From Microbacterium sp. BR1 (lineage in GTDB: Bacteria; Actinomycetota; Actinomycetes; Actinomycetales; Microbacteriaceae): a DNA stretch of 64,000 nucleotides. A program made the translations under genes and the position numbers. Below, one piece after another: positions 16,571-26,640 of the stretch. The notes under the pieces are model-generated. The model did not search any database, was not told the DNA's origin, and saw nothing but the letters and a program-made list of their open reading frames with translations. Where the stretch lies: the NCBI RefSeq assembly GCF_002812725.1, contig NZ_NMUN01000004.1:434001-498000 (forward strand), written 5' to 3'. The stretch's first letter is position 1. The number at the start of each line of letters is the position of its first letter.

Positions 16571-19237
16571 ATGAAGACCGCCGAGATCGCTCAGCGTTAC
16601 CTCGACTATTTCGAGAAGAACGGTCACGTGATCGTGCCGAGTGCCTCGCTCGTGACCGACGACCCGGCGCTGCTCTTCACCGTGGCAGGCATGGTGCCGT
16701 TCATCCCGTATCTGAGCGGTGACGTCCCGGCGCCTTTCCGGCGCGCGGCGGACCTGCAGAAGTGCATCCGCACCCTCGACATCGAAGAGGTCGGTCACAC
16801 ACCCCGTCACGGCACCTTCTTCCAGATGCTCGGCAACTGGTCGTTCGGCGACTACTTCAAGGAAGGCGCGATCCGATACGCGTGGGAGCTGCTGACGACC
16901 CCCGACGCCGAGGGTGGCCTGGGTTTCGACCCGAAGGACCTGTGGGTCACGGTCTATGAAGAGGACGACGAGGCCTACGACCTCTGGCTCTCCCTGACGG
17001 ATCTGCCGGAGGAGCGCATTCAGCGCCTCGGCAAGGACACGAACTACTGGTCGACGGGCCTGCCGGGCCCGGCGGGCCCGTGCTCCGAGATCTTCTTCGA
17101 CCGCGGTCCCGCATACGGCATCGAGGGTGGGCCCGCGACCGACGACGACCGGTACGTGGAGATCTGGAACCTCGTCTTCATGCAGTACGAGATCACCAAC
17201 GTGCGCTCGAAGTACGACTTCGACATCGTGGGCGAACTGCCGAACAAGAACATCGATACCGGCATGGGACTCGAGCGCGTCGCGTTCATCAAGCAGGGTG
17301 TCGACAACATGTACGAGACGGACCAGGTGCGTCCCGTGCTGGACCGTGCCGTCGAGCTCTCCGGTCGCACGTACGGTGCGGATCACCGGGACGACATCCG
17401 CTTCCGCGTGGTCGCCGACCACGTCCGTTCATCGCTCATGCTGCTCTCGGACGGGGTGACGCCCTCGAACGAGGGCCGGGGTTACATCCTGCGCCGCCTG
17501 ATGCGTCGTGCCATCCGCTCCATGCGGCTGCTCGGCGTCGACGGCCCGACGTTCGCGGAGCTGTTCGCCGCATCGCGCGACGCGATGAAGGAGTCGTATC
17601 CGATCGTCGCGACCGATTACCCGCGCATCGAGCAGTACGCCCTCGCGGAAGAGGCCACGTTCCTGCGGACGCTCGCGGCGGGGTCGAGCCTGCTCGACGA
17701 CTCGGTCCTTCAGATGAAGGATGCCGGGGGCACGATGATCTCCGGAACAGAGGCGTTCCTGCTGCATGACACATACGGGTTCCCCATCGATCTCACGCTC
17801 GAGATCGCGGAGGAGGCCGGATTGTCGGTCGACCGCGCCGCGTTCGATGCGCTCATGCTCGAACAGCGCACCCGCGCGAAGACGGACGCGAAGTCGCGCA
17901 AGCGGCAGCTCGCCGACACGAGCATCTACCGCGAACTGCGTGCGCTCGGTGAGACGTCGTTCACGGGGTACACCGATCTCGAGACCGAGACTCGCGTGCT
18001 CGGCATCCTCATCGACGGCATGCCCGCCGATCGAGCCGGCGCGGGTCAGATCGCCGAGGTGATCCTCGCCGAGACCGCGCTCTACGCCGAGTCGGGCGGA
18101 CAGGTCGCCGACAAGGGGGTGATCGTCGGCCCCGGCTACGAGCTCGAGGTCCTCGATGTCCAGCGTCCGGTGCCGGGGCTCATCAGCCACACGGTCGAGG
18201 TGACGACGGGTGAGGTCGGCGTCGGCCAGGCCGCGACGACCGTCGTCGACGCCGTGAACCGGCGCGCGGCCCAGCAGGCGCACTCCGCTACACACCTGAT
18301 CCACGCGGCGCTCCGCGACACCCTCGGGTCGTCCGCGTCGCAGACCGGATCCCTCAACCGTGCGGGTTACCTCCGGTTCGACTTCGCGTGGGGACAGGCC
18401 CTGTCCGACGCCACGAAGTCCGAGATCGAAGAGATCGCCAACAACGCGGTGCGCGACAACCTCGAAGTGACCACCCGGGTGCTCTCGCTCGACGAGGCCA
18501 AGGCCGCTGGCGCCCAGGCGCTCTTCGGAGAGAAGTACGGCGACGTCGTGCGCATGGTCGACATCGGCGGCCCGTGGTCGCGCGAGCTGTGTGGTGGTAC
18601 CCACGTGTCGACGAGCGCTCAGATCGGCCTCATCAACCTCGTCGGCGAGCAGTCGGTCGGGGCATCCAACCGTCGTGTGGAGGCGCTGGTCGGCCTCGAC
18701 GCGTTCCGCGAACTCGCCGCGGAGCGCGCGATCGTCGCACAGCTCACATCGACACTCAAGACCCCGCGTGACCAGCTGCCCACGCGCATCGCCGAGCTGG
18801 CCGCAAGTCTGAAGGCCGCCGAGAAGAAGATCGCGGCTTTCGAAACCCGCGCCCTGCGCGACCGGGTTCCCGCGCTCGCCCAGACCGTCTCGACTGTTTC
18901 CGGCACGGCCCTGGTGGCCGAATCGGTCGGTTCCGTCGCGTCACAGGACGATCTGCGCCAGCTCGTCACGGCCGTGCGCGACCGCCTGGGGACCGAGCCC
19001 GCGGTCGTCGCGCTCGGGGGAGACGTCGACGGCCGGGCCGTCGTCATCGTCGCCACGAACGAGGCCGCGCGCACAGCGGGAGCCAAAGCGGGTGCCCTCG
19101 CGAAGGGCGCTGCGGCGGCCCTCGGCGGGGGAGGCGGCGGTCGCGACGACGTTGCCCAGGGCGGCGGAACGGATCCCTCGGCGATCCCCGCGGGTCTTGC
19201 CGCGGTTCGCTCCGCCCTCGAGACTCGCCCCGCGTGA
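16571..19237 (+). CDS. alaS: alanyl-tRNA synthetase
   Basis: AlaRS charges tRNA-Ala and edits mis-acylated serine and glycine. The 888-residue protein is full length. It has the class II catalytic core at the N-terminus (YFEKNGH, then RHGTFFQMLGNWSFGDYFK), a tRNA recognition region, the editing-domain zinc ligands (HSATHLIHAA and CGGTHVSTSAQ) and a C-terminal Gly-rich DHHA1 domain (AAALGGGGGGRDDVAQGGG). The ATG lies 76 bp after the small membrane protein gene and may be co-transcribed with it. The gene overlaps ruvX by 4 bp (GTGA). Confidence 0.97.
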   Translation: MKTAEIAQRYLDYFEKNGHVIVPSASLVTDDPALLFTVAGMVPFIPYLSGDVPAPFRRAADLQKCIRTLDIEEVGHTPRHGTFFQMLGNWSFGDYFKEGAIRYAWELLTTPDAEGGLGFDPKDLWVTVYEEDDEAYDLWLSLTDLPEERIQRLGKDTNYWSTGLPGPAGPCSEIFFDRGPAYGIEGGPATDDDRYVEIWNLVFMQYEITNVRSKYDFDIVGELPNKNIDTGMGLERVAFIKQGVDNMYETDQVRPVLDRAVELSGRTYGADHRDDIRFRVVADHVRSSLMLLSDGVTPSNEGRGYILRRLMRRAIRSMRLLGVDGPTFAELFAASRDAMKESYPIVATDYPRIEQYALAEEATFLRTLAAGSSLLDDSVLQMKDAGGTMISGTEAFLLHDTYGFPIDLTLEIAEEAGLSVDRAAFDALMLEQRTRAKTDAKSRKRQLADTSIYRELRALGETSFTGYTDLETETRVLGILIDGMPADRAGAGQIAEVILAETALYAESGGQVADKGVIVGPGYELEVLDVQRPVPGLISHTVEVTTGEVGVGQAATTVVDAVNRRAAQQAHSATHLIHAALRDTLGSSASQTGSLNRAGYLRFDFAWGQALSDATKSEIEEIANNAVRDNLEVTTRVLSLDEAKAAGAQALFGEKYGDVVRMVDIGGPWSRELCGGTHVSTSAQIGLINLVGEQSVGASNRRVEALVGLDAFRELAAERAIVAQLTSTLKTPRDQLPTRIAELAASLKAAEKKIAAFETRALRDRVPALAQTVSTVSGTALVAESVGSVASQDDLRQLVTAVRDRLGTEPAVVALGGDVDGRAVVIVATNEAARTAGAKAGALAKGAAAALGGGGGGRDDVAQGGGTDPSAIPAGLAAVRSALETRPA

Positions 19238-19701
19238 GCGGTTTCCGGCCGGGCGTACGACTCGGAGTCGATGTCGGCACTGCCCGTGTCGGTGTCGCGC
19301 GCTGCGACCGTGACGGGCTGCTGGCGACGCCGGTCGAGACGGTCCCGCGCGCGAGCGGTGATCCCGTCGCCCGGGTGGCCGCGATCGCGGTCGAACTCGA
19401 CGCGGTCGAGATCGTCGTCGGGCTACCGATCAGCCTCGCCGGGCGCGAGACGGCATCGACCATCGATGCCCGCGACTTCGCGCGCGCGGTGGCCGAGGCA
19501 TCCGCTCTGCCCGTCAGATTGCTCGACGAACGCCTGACGACCGTGACGGCAAACGACGCCCTGCGCCGCTCCGGGCGCTCACAGCGTGGTTCACGTAGCA
19601 TTGTGGACCAGGTCGCCGCCGTCGTGCTCCTGCAGCAAGCCCTCGATGTCGAGAAGCGAACGGGGCTTCCGGCCGGTCAACCCGTCCTGCCCGAGGAGTA
19701 G
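19234..19701 (+). CDS. ruvX: RuvX/YqgF family RNase H-like protein
   Basis: RuvX is the putative pre-16S rRNA maturation nuclease, formerly called a Holliday junction resolvase. The 155-residue protein starts its fold with LGVDVGTARVGVA and contains GLPISLAG and LLDERLTTVTAN, the expected RNase H-like motifs. It lies between alaS and mltG, the standard position in Gram-positive bacteria. GTG 19234 overlaps the alaS stop by 4 bp. Confidence 0.93.
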   Translation: MSGFRPGVRLGVDVGTARVGVARCDRDGLLATPVETVPRASGDPVARVAAIAVELDAVEIVVGLPISLAGRETASTIDARDFARAVAEASALPVRLLDERLTTVTANDALRRSGRSQRGSRSIVDQVAAVVLLQQALDVEKRTGLPAGQPVLPEE

Positions 19702-19704
19702 TTG

Positions 19705-21375
19705 ATGTCCGACGACAAGCGTCCCGACGATAATCCGGGCGACGACGACCTCGCCGCCCTGTTCGGGCGCCTGCCCGATCCGCGCCGGCGCGCGGTCGAG
19801 GAGCCCACGGAATCCGCTTCCCGTGATGCGGCCGAGCGCGGAACCGCAACCCCGCCGCTGCCCTCGTCCTCCGCGGAGGATGCCGCGGCGCGCCAGGTTC
19901 CCCTTTCGCGCCGCGAGATGCGTCAGCGCGCCGCCACGGGCGAGAGCCCGACCGTCGTACCGCCCACCCGTCGTGCGCAGGCTGGCGCGGACCCCGTTTC
20001 TGCGCCGGTTTCTGCGCCGGCTTCCGGTGCGCCCGTCACGCCCGACCCGGTGCCCGCGTCCGAGGCCACGCCCGAGCCGATGGCGACGTCGCGCGCCGCA
20101 CGTGCTTCCGAGGGCATTCCGGGCGGCATCGCCACGGATGCCGCGGCTGCTTCGCGCCGGCACACGAGCCGCTCGGGCACTCCCACACTCGAGCAGGTCG
20201 CGACCGGCGGTCACGCCGCTTCGACGATGACCCTCGACGAACTGTTCGCCGAGGAGAAGCGCATCGTCCCGTCGAAGAAAGAGAAGCGCCGCAACCGTCG
20301 CATCGGCGGCTGGATCGCACTGGGCGTCGTCGTCCTGCTGTTCGGCGGTATCGGTCTGGGAGCCGCCTGGGCGTGGAGCAACTACGAGGGCCCGATCCGG
20401 GCCCTGATGGGGTGGGAAGAGCCGCGCGATTACGCCGACGGCGAGGCAACGGGCGAGGCGCTCGTCACGATCGCGTCGGGCGACGGGGGACAGGCGATCT
20501 CGCAGACCCTCTTCGACGCCGGTGTGACCAAGACTCCCGGTGCTTTCTATTCGTGGTTACTCGACCTCGACGCGGTTCCGACGTTCTACCCGGGCGTGTA
20601 CAAGCTGCAGCAGAAGATGACCTCCGCCGCCGCGCTGGCGGCGCTGGAGAACCCGGAGAACAAGCTCGAGAACTCGGCTCTCGTCCGTGAAGGGCTGACG
20701 GTAGAGCAGACTCTCCCGTACCTTGCGGAGGGCATCGGCCTGCCCATCGAAGACTTCCAGGCCGCGGTCGCGGACCCCGCCGCTTACGGCGTGAGCGCGG
20801 CGAGCCTCGAGGGCTGGTTGTTCCCGGCCACCTACACCTTCGACCCCGGCATCACGGCGCCGCAGGTCATCCAGGCGATGGTGGATCAGGCCGTCCGCTC
20901 GTTGGACGCGGCAGGGGTGCCCGTCGACGATCGCCAGCGGATTCTCACGATCGCTTCGATCATCCAGCGCGAGGCGCGCGAGACCGAGGACTTCTACAAG
21001 GTCTCGCGCGTCATCCAGAACCGTCTGCAGCCGGGAAACCCCGAGACGTACGGCAAGCTGCAGATGGACTCGACGGCGCAGTACGGCTACAAGGAGATGC
21101 ACGACGGCACCGTCAGCACATCTGCCGAGGCTCTGGCGGACGACAACGCCTGGAACACGTACGTGGTCGAGGGGCTGCCCGTCGGGCCCATCGCGAACCC
21201 GGGCGATGTCGCCATCGACGCGGCGATGCACCCGGTCGACGGCACGTGGCTCTACTTCGTGACGGTGAACCTCGAGACGGGCGAGACGGTGTTCACCGAC
21301 ACGTATGCCCAGCATCAGAAGGCTGTCGAGCAGTGGCAGCAATGGTGTGCCGACAACCCCGACGGCGGTTGCTGA
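19705..21375 (+). CDS. mltG: endolytic peptidoglycan transglycosylase MltG
   Basis: MltG (YceG) cuts nascent glycan strands to end their elongation. The 556-residue protein has an unusually long, disordered, Ala/Pro-rich cytoplasmic N-terminus (residues 1-190), one membrane helix (about 202-224, GWIALGVVVLLFGGIGLGAAW) and the external YceG domain. The likely catalytic glutamate is E423 in ASIIQREA, and the LQMDSTAQYG segment follows. The ATG at 19705 has GAGGAG 6 nt upstream, which decides against the in-frame TTG one codon earlier. aroE starts 1 bp after the stop. Confidence 0.93.
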   Translation: MSDDKRPDDNPGDDDLAALFGRLPDPRRRAVEEPTESASRDAAERGTATPPLPSSSAEDAAARQVPLSRREMRQRAATGESPTVVPPTRRAQAGADPVSAPVSAPASGAPVTPDPVPASEATPEPMATSRAARASEGIPGGIATDAAAASRRHTSRSGTPTLEQVATGGHAASTMTLDELFAEEKRIVPSKKEKRRNRRIGGWIALGVVVLLFGGIGLGAAWAWSNYEGPIRALMGWEEPRDYADGEATGEALVTIASGDGGQAISQTLFDAGVTKTPGAFYSWLLDLDAVPTFYPGVYKLQQKMTSAAALAALENPENKLENSALVREGLTVEQTLPYLAEGIGLPIEDFQAAVADPAAYGVSAASLEGWLFPATYTFDPGITAPQVIQAMVDQAVRSLDAAGVPVDDRQRILTIASIIQREARETEDFYKVSRVIQNRLQPGNPETYGKLQMDSTAQYGYKEMHDGTVSTSAEALADDNAWNTYVVEGLPVGPIANPGDVAIDAAMHPVDGTWLYFVTVNLETGETVFTDTYAQHQKAVEQWQQWCADNPDGGC

Positions 21376-21376
21376 C

Positions 21377-22225
21377 GTGACGGATGCCGCCGGCCCCGCG
21401 ACGCTCGCCGTGTGGGGCAGCCCCGTCGCGCACAGTCGCTCGCCCGAGCTGCACTCGGCCGCGTACGCCGTGCTGGGACTGCCCTGGAGCTACACGCGAC
21501 GAGAGGTGGACGCCGACGGATTCGACGCGGCCCTGGCGGGTCTCGGTCCCGAGTGGCGTGGTCTGTCACTGACCATGCCCCTCAAGGAGCGCGCTTTCGC
21601 GGCCGCCGCTCGTCGCGATCGTCGTGCCGAACTCACGGGAGCCGTGAACACACTGCGGCTGAGCCCGGACGCCGGACCGCACGGGGTCAACACCGATGTC
21701 GGCGGACTCGTCGGCGCGTTGGGTGAACTCGGCGTCTCGTCGCCCGAGGTCGCACGTCTGGTCGGCGCGGGCGCCACCGCATCGTCGGCCATCGTCGCGC
21801 TGGGCGAACGCGGCACGCGCCGCGTGGACGTGTGCGCCCGTCGCCTCGCGGCGATCGCGCCGCTCGTCGACCTGGGCGATCGCATCGGCGTCGACGTGCA
21901 TCCCTATCCACTCGGCACGACACCGCACGGCACCGCGGACGTCTCGATCAGCACGCTGCCGGGCGGGACCGTGCTCTCTCCCGAGATCGTCTCGTCGCTC
22001 GTGGATGGCGGTGGAGCACTGCTCGATGTCGCCTACAGCCCCTGGCCCTCCGCACTGGCGGAGGCGTGGTCGGCGACGGATGCGCGCGTGATGTCGGGAC
22101 TGTCGATGCTGCTGCACCAAGCCCTGCTGCAGGTCCGGTTCTTCGTCGCGGGGGATGTCGAGGCCGTGCTGCCCGACGAGCACGCGGTGTTCGCCGCTAT
22201 GCGCTCCGCGCTCATGGGAGACTAG
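21377..22225 (+). CDS. aroE: shikimate dehydrogenase AroE
   Basis: AroE reduces 3-dehydroshikimate to shikimate. The 282-residue protein contains the substrate motifs [13 protein letters not shown], the catalytic lysine in LTMPLKE, the GAVNTL segment and the aspartate in GVNTDVGG. The nucleotide-binding turn reads GAGATASS instead of the classic GxGGxA, so cofactor preference cannot be read from the sequence. GTG 21377 begins one base after mltG ends. Upstream starts overlap mltG extensively. It opens the aroECKB run. Confidence 0.92.
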   Translation: MTDAAGPATLAVWGSPVAHSRSPELHSAAYAVLGLPWSYTRREVDADGFDAALAGLGPEWRGLSLTMPLKERAFAAAARRDRRAELTGAVNTLRLSPDAGPHGVNTDVGGLVGALGELGVSSPEVARLVGAGATASSAIVALGERGTRRVDVCARRLAAIAPLVDLGDRIGVDVHPYPLGTTPHGTADVSISTLPGGTVLSPEIVSSLVDGGGALLDVAYSPWPSALAEAWSATDARVMSGLSMLLHQALLQVRFFVAGDVEAVLPDEHAVFAAMRSALMGD

Positions 22226-22229
22226 GAGG

Positions 22230-23459
22230 ATGCTCCGCGTTCTCACCGCCGGCGAATCGCACGGCCCCGAACTGATCGCCATGATGGAGGGTCTGCCCTC
22301 CGGCGTCCCCGTTTCGACCGCCGCGATCCAGGCCGATCTTCAACGCCGCAAGCTCGGGCACGGCCGCGGCTCGCGCATGAAGTTCGAGCAGGACGAGCTG
22401 ACGATTTCGGCCGGAGTGCGCCACGGCCTGAGCCTCGGCAGCCCGATCGCTCTGCGCATCGGCAACACCGAGTGGCCGAAGTGGGTCGAGGTCATGAGCG
22501 CCGAACCTGTCGACCTGACCGAGATGTCGCGCGGGCGCGGTGCGGCGCTGACGCGTCCACGGCCCGGACATGCCGACCTGGTCGGCATGCAGAAGTACGA
22601 CTTCGACGAGGCACGTCCCATTCTCGAACGCGCGAGCGCGCGTGAGACCGCCGCCCGTGTCGCGCTCGGTGCCGTCGCCCGCGCATTCCTCGCCGAGCTG
22701 GGCATCCGTCTCGTGAGCCACACGCTCTCGATCGGCCCGGTGCGGGTTCCCGAGGGGTCCGCCCTGCCCGGTCCCGATGACGTCGACACCCTGGATGCCG
22801 ACGACCTGCGCTGCTTCGACCCCGAGACCTCCGCTCGGATGGTCGCCGAGGTGGATGCCGCGCGCAAGGACGGCGACACGCTCGGCGGGATCGTCGAAGT
22901 GCTGGCGTACGGTCTGCCCCCGGGGCTCGGATCGCACGTGCACTGGGACCGGCGTCTCGACGGCAAGCTCGCCCAGGCGCTGATGAGCATCCAGGCGATC
23001 AAGGGCGTGGAGGTGGGCGACGGCTTCCTGACGACGACCCGCCGCGGTTCGGCGGCGCACGACGAACTCTTCGCCACCGAGGCCGGCATCTCGCGCGCGA
23101 GTGACCGCGCGGGCGGCACCGAGGGCGGCATGTCGACCGGAACCGTGCTGCGCGTCCGCGCCGGCATGAAGCCGATCGCCACGGTCCCGCACGCGCTCCG
23201 CACGGTCGATGTGGCCACGGGCGACACGGCCGCGGCGCATCACCAGCGCTCGGATGTCTGCGCGGTTCCCGCCGCGGGCGTCGTCGCCGAGGCCATGGTC
23301 GCCATCGTTCTCGCGGACGCCGTGCTCGAGAAGTTCGGCGGCGACAGCGTCGGCGAGACGCGCCGCAACCTCGAGGGCTACCTGGCCGCGATTCCCGAGA
23401 CGCTCCGCACGACCCCCGCGTCCGAGGCGGCTCTCGTCGAGCATGAACTCTTCGGCTGA
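22230..23459 (+). CDS. aroC: chorismate synthase AroC
   Basis: AroC performs the FMN-dependent final step of the shikimate pathway, from EPSP to chorismate. The 409-residue protein has the family signatures GESHGPEL near the start, [28 protein letters not shown] and [12 protein letters not shown]. An AGGAGG abuts the ATG at 22230, 4 bp after the aroE stop. The 3' end overlaps aroK by 17 bp, longer than the usual 4-bp overlaps here. Confidence 0.97.
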   Translation: MLRVLTAGESHGPELIAMMEGLPSGVPVSTAAIQADLQRRKLGHGRGSRMKFEQDELTISAGVRHGLSLGSPIALRIGNTEWPKWVEVMSAEPVDLTEMSRGRGAALTRPRPGHADLVGMQKYDFDEARPILERASARETAARVALGAVARAFLAELGIRLVSHTLSIGPVRVPEGSALPGPDDVDTLDADDLRCFDPETSARMVAEVDAARKDGDTLGGIVEVLAYGLPPGLGSHVHWDRRLDGKLAQALMSIQAIKGVEVGDGFLTTTRRGSAAHDELFATEAGISRASDRAGGTEGGMSTGTVLRVRAGMKPIATVPHALRTVDVATGDTAAAHHQRSDVCAVPAAGVVAEAMVAIVLADAVLEKFGGDSVGETRRNLEGYLAAIPETLRTTPASEAALVEHELFG

Positions 23460-23961
23460 CAACCGAGCCATCGTCTTCATCGGTCCGATGGGCGCGGGCA
23501 AGACGAGCATCGGAAGACGCGTCGCGCGCGGCCTGCACGTGCCCTTCGTCGACACGGATCGTGTGATCGTGCGCGACCACGGCCCGATCCCGAAGATTTT
23601 CGCGGAGTTCGGCGAGGCGCACTTCCGCGCGATCGAGCGGGAGGCGGTCGCCGATGCCCTGGCGAGCGGCGCCGTGGTCTCGGTCGGCGGGGGAGCTGTG
23701 CTCGACCCGGACACACGAGCGGCGCTGAAGCAACACCGGGTGGTGTACCTGACGGTGTCACCGGAGACGGTGGTCTCACGCATCGGTGACGCCAACCGGC
23801 CGCTGGTCGCGGGAGACGACCCCGTGGGCGCCTGGGAGCGCATCTACGCCGAGCGGCGTCCCCTGTACGAGGAGGTCGCCGACGTGACCTTCGACACATC
23901 CTCCGGCCCGATCGCGCACGTCGCGACGGCCGTTCTGGACTGGCTGAAAGCAGACGAATGA
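23443..23961 (+). CDS. aroK: shikimate kinase AroK
   Basis: AroK phosphorylates shikimate at the 3-hydroxyl. The 172-residue NMP-kinase-like protein has the P-loop [12 protein letters not shown], the shikimate-binding aspartate in FVDTDRVI, and the GGGAV segment. ATG 23443 lies inside the aroC coding end, giving [14 protein letters not shown]. No later in-frame start precedes the P-loop strand well. It overlaps aroB by 4 bp. Confidence 0.94.
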   Translation: MNSSADNRAIVFIGPMGAGKTSIGRRVARGLHVPFVDTDRVIVRDHGPIPKIFAEFGEAHFRAIEREAVADALASGAVVSVGGGAVLDPDTRAALKQHRVVYLTVSPETVVSRIGDANRPLVAGDDPVGAWERIYAERRPLYEEVADVTFDTSSGPIAHVATAVLDWLKADE

Positions 23962-25043
23962 ACGACGTCACCACCATCACCGTCACGGGCGAACCCGGCT
24001 ACGACATCACGGTGGGTCGAGGGATCCTCGATCGCGTCGGTGCGGCCCTCGCCCCGACCGTGCGCAAGGTACTGGTCGTGCACCCGCCGACGCTGGGGGC
24101 CCGTGCCGCCGAACTCCGTGAGCGCCTGATGGACGACGGCGCGCGCGAGGTGCTGCTGGCCGAGATCCCGGATGCCGAACAGGGGAAGCGCGTCGAGGTC
24201 GCCGCGTTCTGCTGGCAGATCATGGGCCAGGCCGACTTCACGCGCACCGATGCCGTCATCGGATTCGGCGGGGGTGCGGTGACCGACCTCGCGGGGTTCG
24301 TCGCGGCGACGTGGCTGCGCGGCGTCGACCTGGTGCAGGTACCGACGACGGTGCTCGGGATGGTCGACGCGGCCGTCGGAGGCAAGACCGGCATCAACAC
24401 GGCCGAGGGCAAGAACCTCGTGGGGGCGTTCTGGGCTCCGCGCGCGGTGATCTGCGATCTCGATCTGCTCGCCTCGCTGCCGAAGAACGAGGCCGTCGCC
24501 GGGTTCGCCGAGGTCGTCAAGGCCGGCTTCATCTGGCATCCGCAGATTCTCGATGCGATCGAGGCCGACCCCGCTGCGGCGACGGATGTCTCGAGCCCCG
24601 TCTTCCGTGAGTGCGTCGAACTCGCCATCGGCATGAAGGCGAAGGTCGTGAGCGAGGACTTCCACGAGTCGGGTCTGCGCGAGATCCTCAACTACGGACA
24701 CACCCTCGGACACGCGATCGAGCACGCCGAGCGCTACCGCTGGCGTCACGGCGCGGCGATCTCGGTGGGGATGGTGTTCGCGGCCGAACTGTCACGTCTG
24801 GCGGGACGGTTGCCGGATGCGGCGGCGGCACGTCACCGGGACATCCTGAACCTGTTGGGTCTGCCCACGACCTACCGGGCGGGCGCCTGGCCGACGCTGC
24901 TCGCGTCGATGCAGCGCGACAAGAAGAGCCGCGGGGGTCTGCTGCGCTTCATCGTGCTGGACGATATCGCGCGCCCGACGGTGCTGCAGGCTCCGGATGA
25001 CTCGCTCCTGTTCGCCGCGTACCAGGAGGTCGCGGGCGGCTGA
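23958..25043 (+). CDS. aroB: 3-dehydroquinate synthase AroB
   Basis: AroB converts DAHP to 3-dehydroquinate using NAD and a divalent metal. The 361-residue protein shows the NAD-binding GFGGGAVTDLAGFVAATW, the PTTVLGMVDAAVGGKTGIN region and the metal-ligand histidines in LNYGHTLGHAIEH and the downstream RHGAAISVGM. The ATG overlaps the aroK stop (ATGA). Confidence 0.96.
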   Translation: MNDVTTITVTGEPGYDITVGRGILDRVGAALAPTVRKVLVVHPPTLGARAAELRERLMDDGAREVLLAEIPDAEQGKRVEVAAFCWQIMGQADFTRTDAVIGFGGGAVTDLAGFVAATWLRGVDLVQVPTTVLGMVDAAVGGKTGINTAEGKNLVGAFWAPRAVICDLDLLASLPKNEAVAGFAEVVKAGFIWHPQILDAIEADPAAATDVSSPVFRECVELAIGMKAKVVSEDFHESGLREILNYGHTLGHAIEHAERYRWRHGAAISVGMVFAAELSRLAGRLPDAAAARHRDILNLLGLPTTYRAGAWPTLLASMQRDKKSRGGLLRFIVLDDIARPTVLQAPDDSLLFAAYQEVAGG

Positions 25044-25094
25044 GCGGCCGGTCGATGAGTCTGCGGAAGCGATGCGCCCGCTAGTTTGGTGAGC

Positions 25095-25553
25095 ATGACC
25101 GTGCCCCGCCGCATCCTGCTCGTGAACGGCCCGAACCTCAACCTGCTCGGCACGCGTGAGCCGGAGATCTACGGCAGCTCCACACTCGCGGACGTCGAGC
25201 GGATCACCGCGGACGCCGCGGCCGCGTTCGGCTTCGAGGTACGCGCGCTCCAGAGCAACCACGAGGGTGTGCTGATCGACGCCATCCACGCGGCGCGCGA
25301 CGACTGTGCGGGCATCGTCATCAACCCGGGCGGGCTCACGCACACCTCTGTCGTGCTTCGCGACGCACTCTCGGGTGTCGGTCTGCCCGTCGCCGAGGTG
25401 CACATCTCGAACGTGTACGAGCGCGAAGAATTCCGTCATCACTCCTATGTGCGCGATGTCGCCGCGGTGCACGTGATCGGCGAGGGCGCCGAGGGGTACT
25501 CGAGGGCCGTGTGGCTGCTGATCGCCGTCATCACGGGCGCGGCGGACGGCTGA
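25095..25553 (+). CDS. aroQ: 3-dehydroquinate dehydratase, type II
   Basis: AroQ dehydrates 3-dehydroquinate to 3-dehydroshikimate. The 152-residue, flavodoxin-like protein has the type II signatures NGPNLNLLGTREPEIYG (carrying the catalytic tyrosine), INPGGLTHTSV and the histidine in the HISNVYEREEFRHHS region. A TAGTTT hexamer ends 7 nt before the ATG at 25095, so the gene is likely transcribed separately from aroB as a leaderless mRNA. An in-frame ATG three codons upstream would overlap the hexamer. Confidence 0.95.
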   Translation: MTVPRRILLVNGPNLNLLGTREPEIYGSSTLADVERITADAAAAFGFEVRALQSNHEGVLIDAIHAARDDCAGIVINPGGLTHTSVVLRDALSGVGLPVAEVHISNVYEREEFRHHSYVRDVAAVHVIGEGAEGYSRAVWLLIAVITGAADG

Positions 25554-25646
25554 GCAGCCTCATCCCGTAGAATCGAATGTCGGCTCGCCTGTCGCGGGCT
25601 CAGCGTGCACGAAGCGCGCCCCACATACGAACGGAATCCCTCTCTC

Positions 25647-26207
25647 ATGGCATCCACCGCAGACATCAAGAACGGCGTCGTCCTCAGCATCGATGGACAG
25701 CTGTGGAACGTCATCGAGTTCCAGCACGTCAAGCCCGGCAAGGGTGGCGCTTTCGTGCGCACCAAGCTGAAGAACGTCGTCTCGGGCAAGACCGTCGACC
25801 GCACGTACAACGCCGGCGCGAAGATCGAGATCGAGAACGTCGACCGCCGTGACTTCACCTACCTGTACAGCGACGGCGACAACTTCGTCTTCATGGACAC
25901 GGCCGACTACGACCAGCTCACGGTCGCGGCAGCGACCGTCGGCGAGGCGAAGAACTTCCTGCTCGAGAACCAGCAGGTGCAGATCGCGCTGAACAACGGC
26001 AACCCGCTGTACGTCGAACTGCCCGCATCCGTCGTGCTCGAGATCACCTACACCGAGCCGGGCCTGCAGGGTGACCGCTCATCGGCCGGCACCAAGCCCG
26101 CCACGGTAGAGACCGGCTACGAGATCCAGGTTCCCCTGTTCCTCGAGACCGGCACCAAGGTCAAGGTCGACACCCGCACGGGTGACTACCTCGGCCGCGT
26201 GAGCTGA
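25647..26207 (+). CDS. efp: translation elongation factor P
   Basis: EF-P relieves ribosome stalling at polyproline. The 186-residue protein has the KOW-like N-terminal domain, with the tip lysine K33 in PGKGGAF where other lineages carry a modification, and two OB-like domains ending in [17 protein letters not shown]. No modification gene (epmA or similar) is nearby. The ATG at 25647 follows a leader that begins after TAGAAT (25568-25573). nusB follows after 4 bp. Confidence 0.97.
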   Translation: MASTADIKNGVVLSIDGQLWNVIEFQHVKPGKGGAFVRTKLKNVVSGKTVDRTYNAGAKIEIENVDRRDFTYLYSDGDNFVFMDTADYDQLTVAAATVGEAKNFLLENQQVQIALNNGNPLYVELPASVVLEITYTEPGLQGDRSSAGTKPATVETGYEIQVPLFLETGTKVKVDTRTGDYLGRVS

Positions 26208-26211
26208 CCGG

Positions 26212-26622
26212 GTGAGCGCTCGGACCAAGGCGCGCAAGCGCGCCCTCGACATCCTCTTCCAGGCGGATGTGCGCGGCGACGCGCCCGGAGTGATCCTGGC
26301 TGCCGAGGCTCAACGAGCCGCGAGCGAGCCCGCCCGCGAGGCATCCTGGCTCTACGCCCGCGAGATCGTGGACGGCGTCATCGACCACAGCGAAGAGATC
26401 GATGAACTGATCGCGACGCACAGCAAGGACTGGAAGATCGAGCGGATGCCCGCGGTCGATCGTGCACTGCTGCGGATGGGCGTGTGGGAGCTGCTGCACA
26501 ACGACGAGGTTCCGACGGCCGTCGTGATCGACGAGGCCGTGGAGCTCGCGAAGGAGTTCTCGACCGACGACTCGGGCTCGTTCGTGCACGGTGTGCTCGC
26601 GCGAGTTTCGCGCTCGGCCTGA
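26212..26622 (+). CDS. nusB: transcription antitermination factor NusB
   Basis: NusB, with NusE (S10), binds boxA RNA in rRNA antitermination. The 136-residue, all-helical protein has the family start (ARTKARKRALDILFQADV) and the conserved C-terminal ALLRMGVWELLH and VVIDEAVELAKEFS segments. GTG 26212 lies 4 bp after the efp stop, and the efp-nusB pairing is common. In related Actinobacteria the pyr operon follows soon after. Here two extra genes intervene. Confidence 0.96.
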   Translation: MSARTKARKRALDILFQADVRGDAPGVILAAEAQRAASEPAREASWLYAREIVDGVIDHSEEIDELIATHSKDWKIERMPAVDRALLRMGVWELLHNDEVPTAVVIDEAVELAKEFSTDDSGSFVHGVLARVSRSA

Positions 26623-26640
26623 TCGGGTAGATCCGACGAC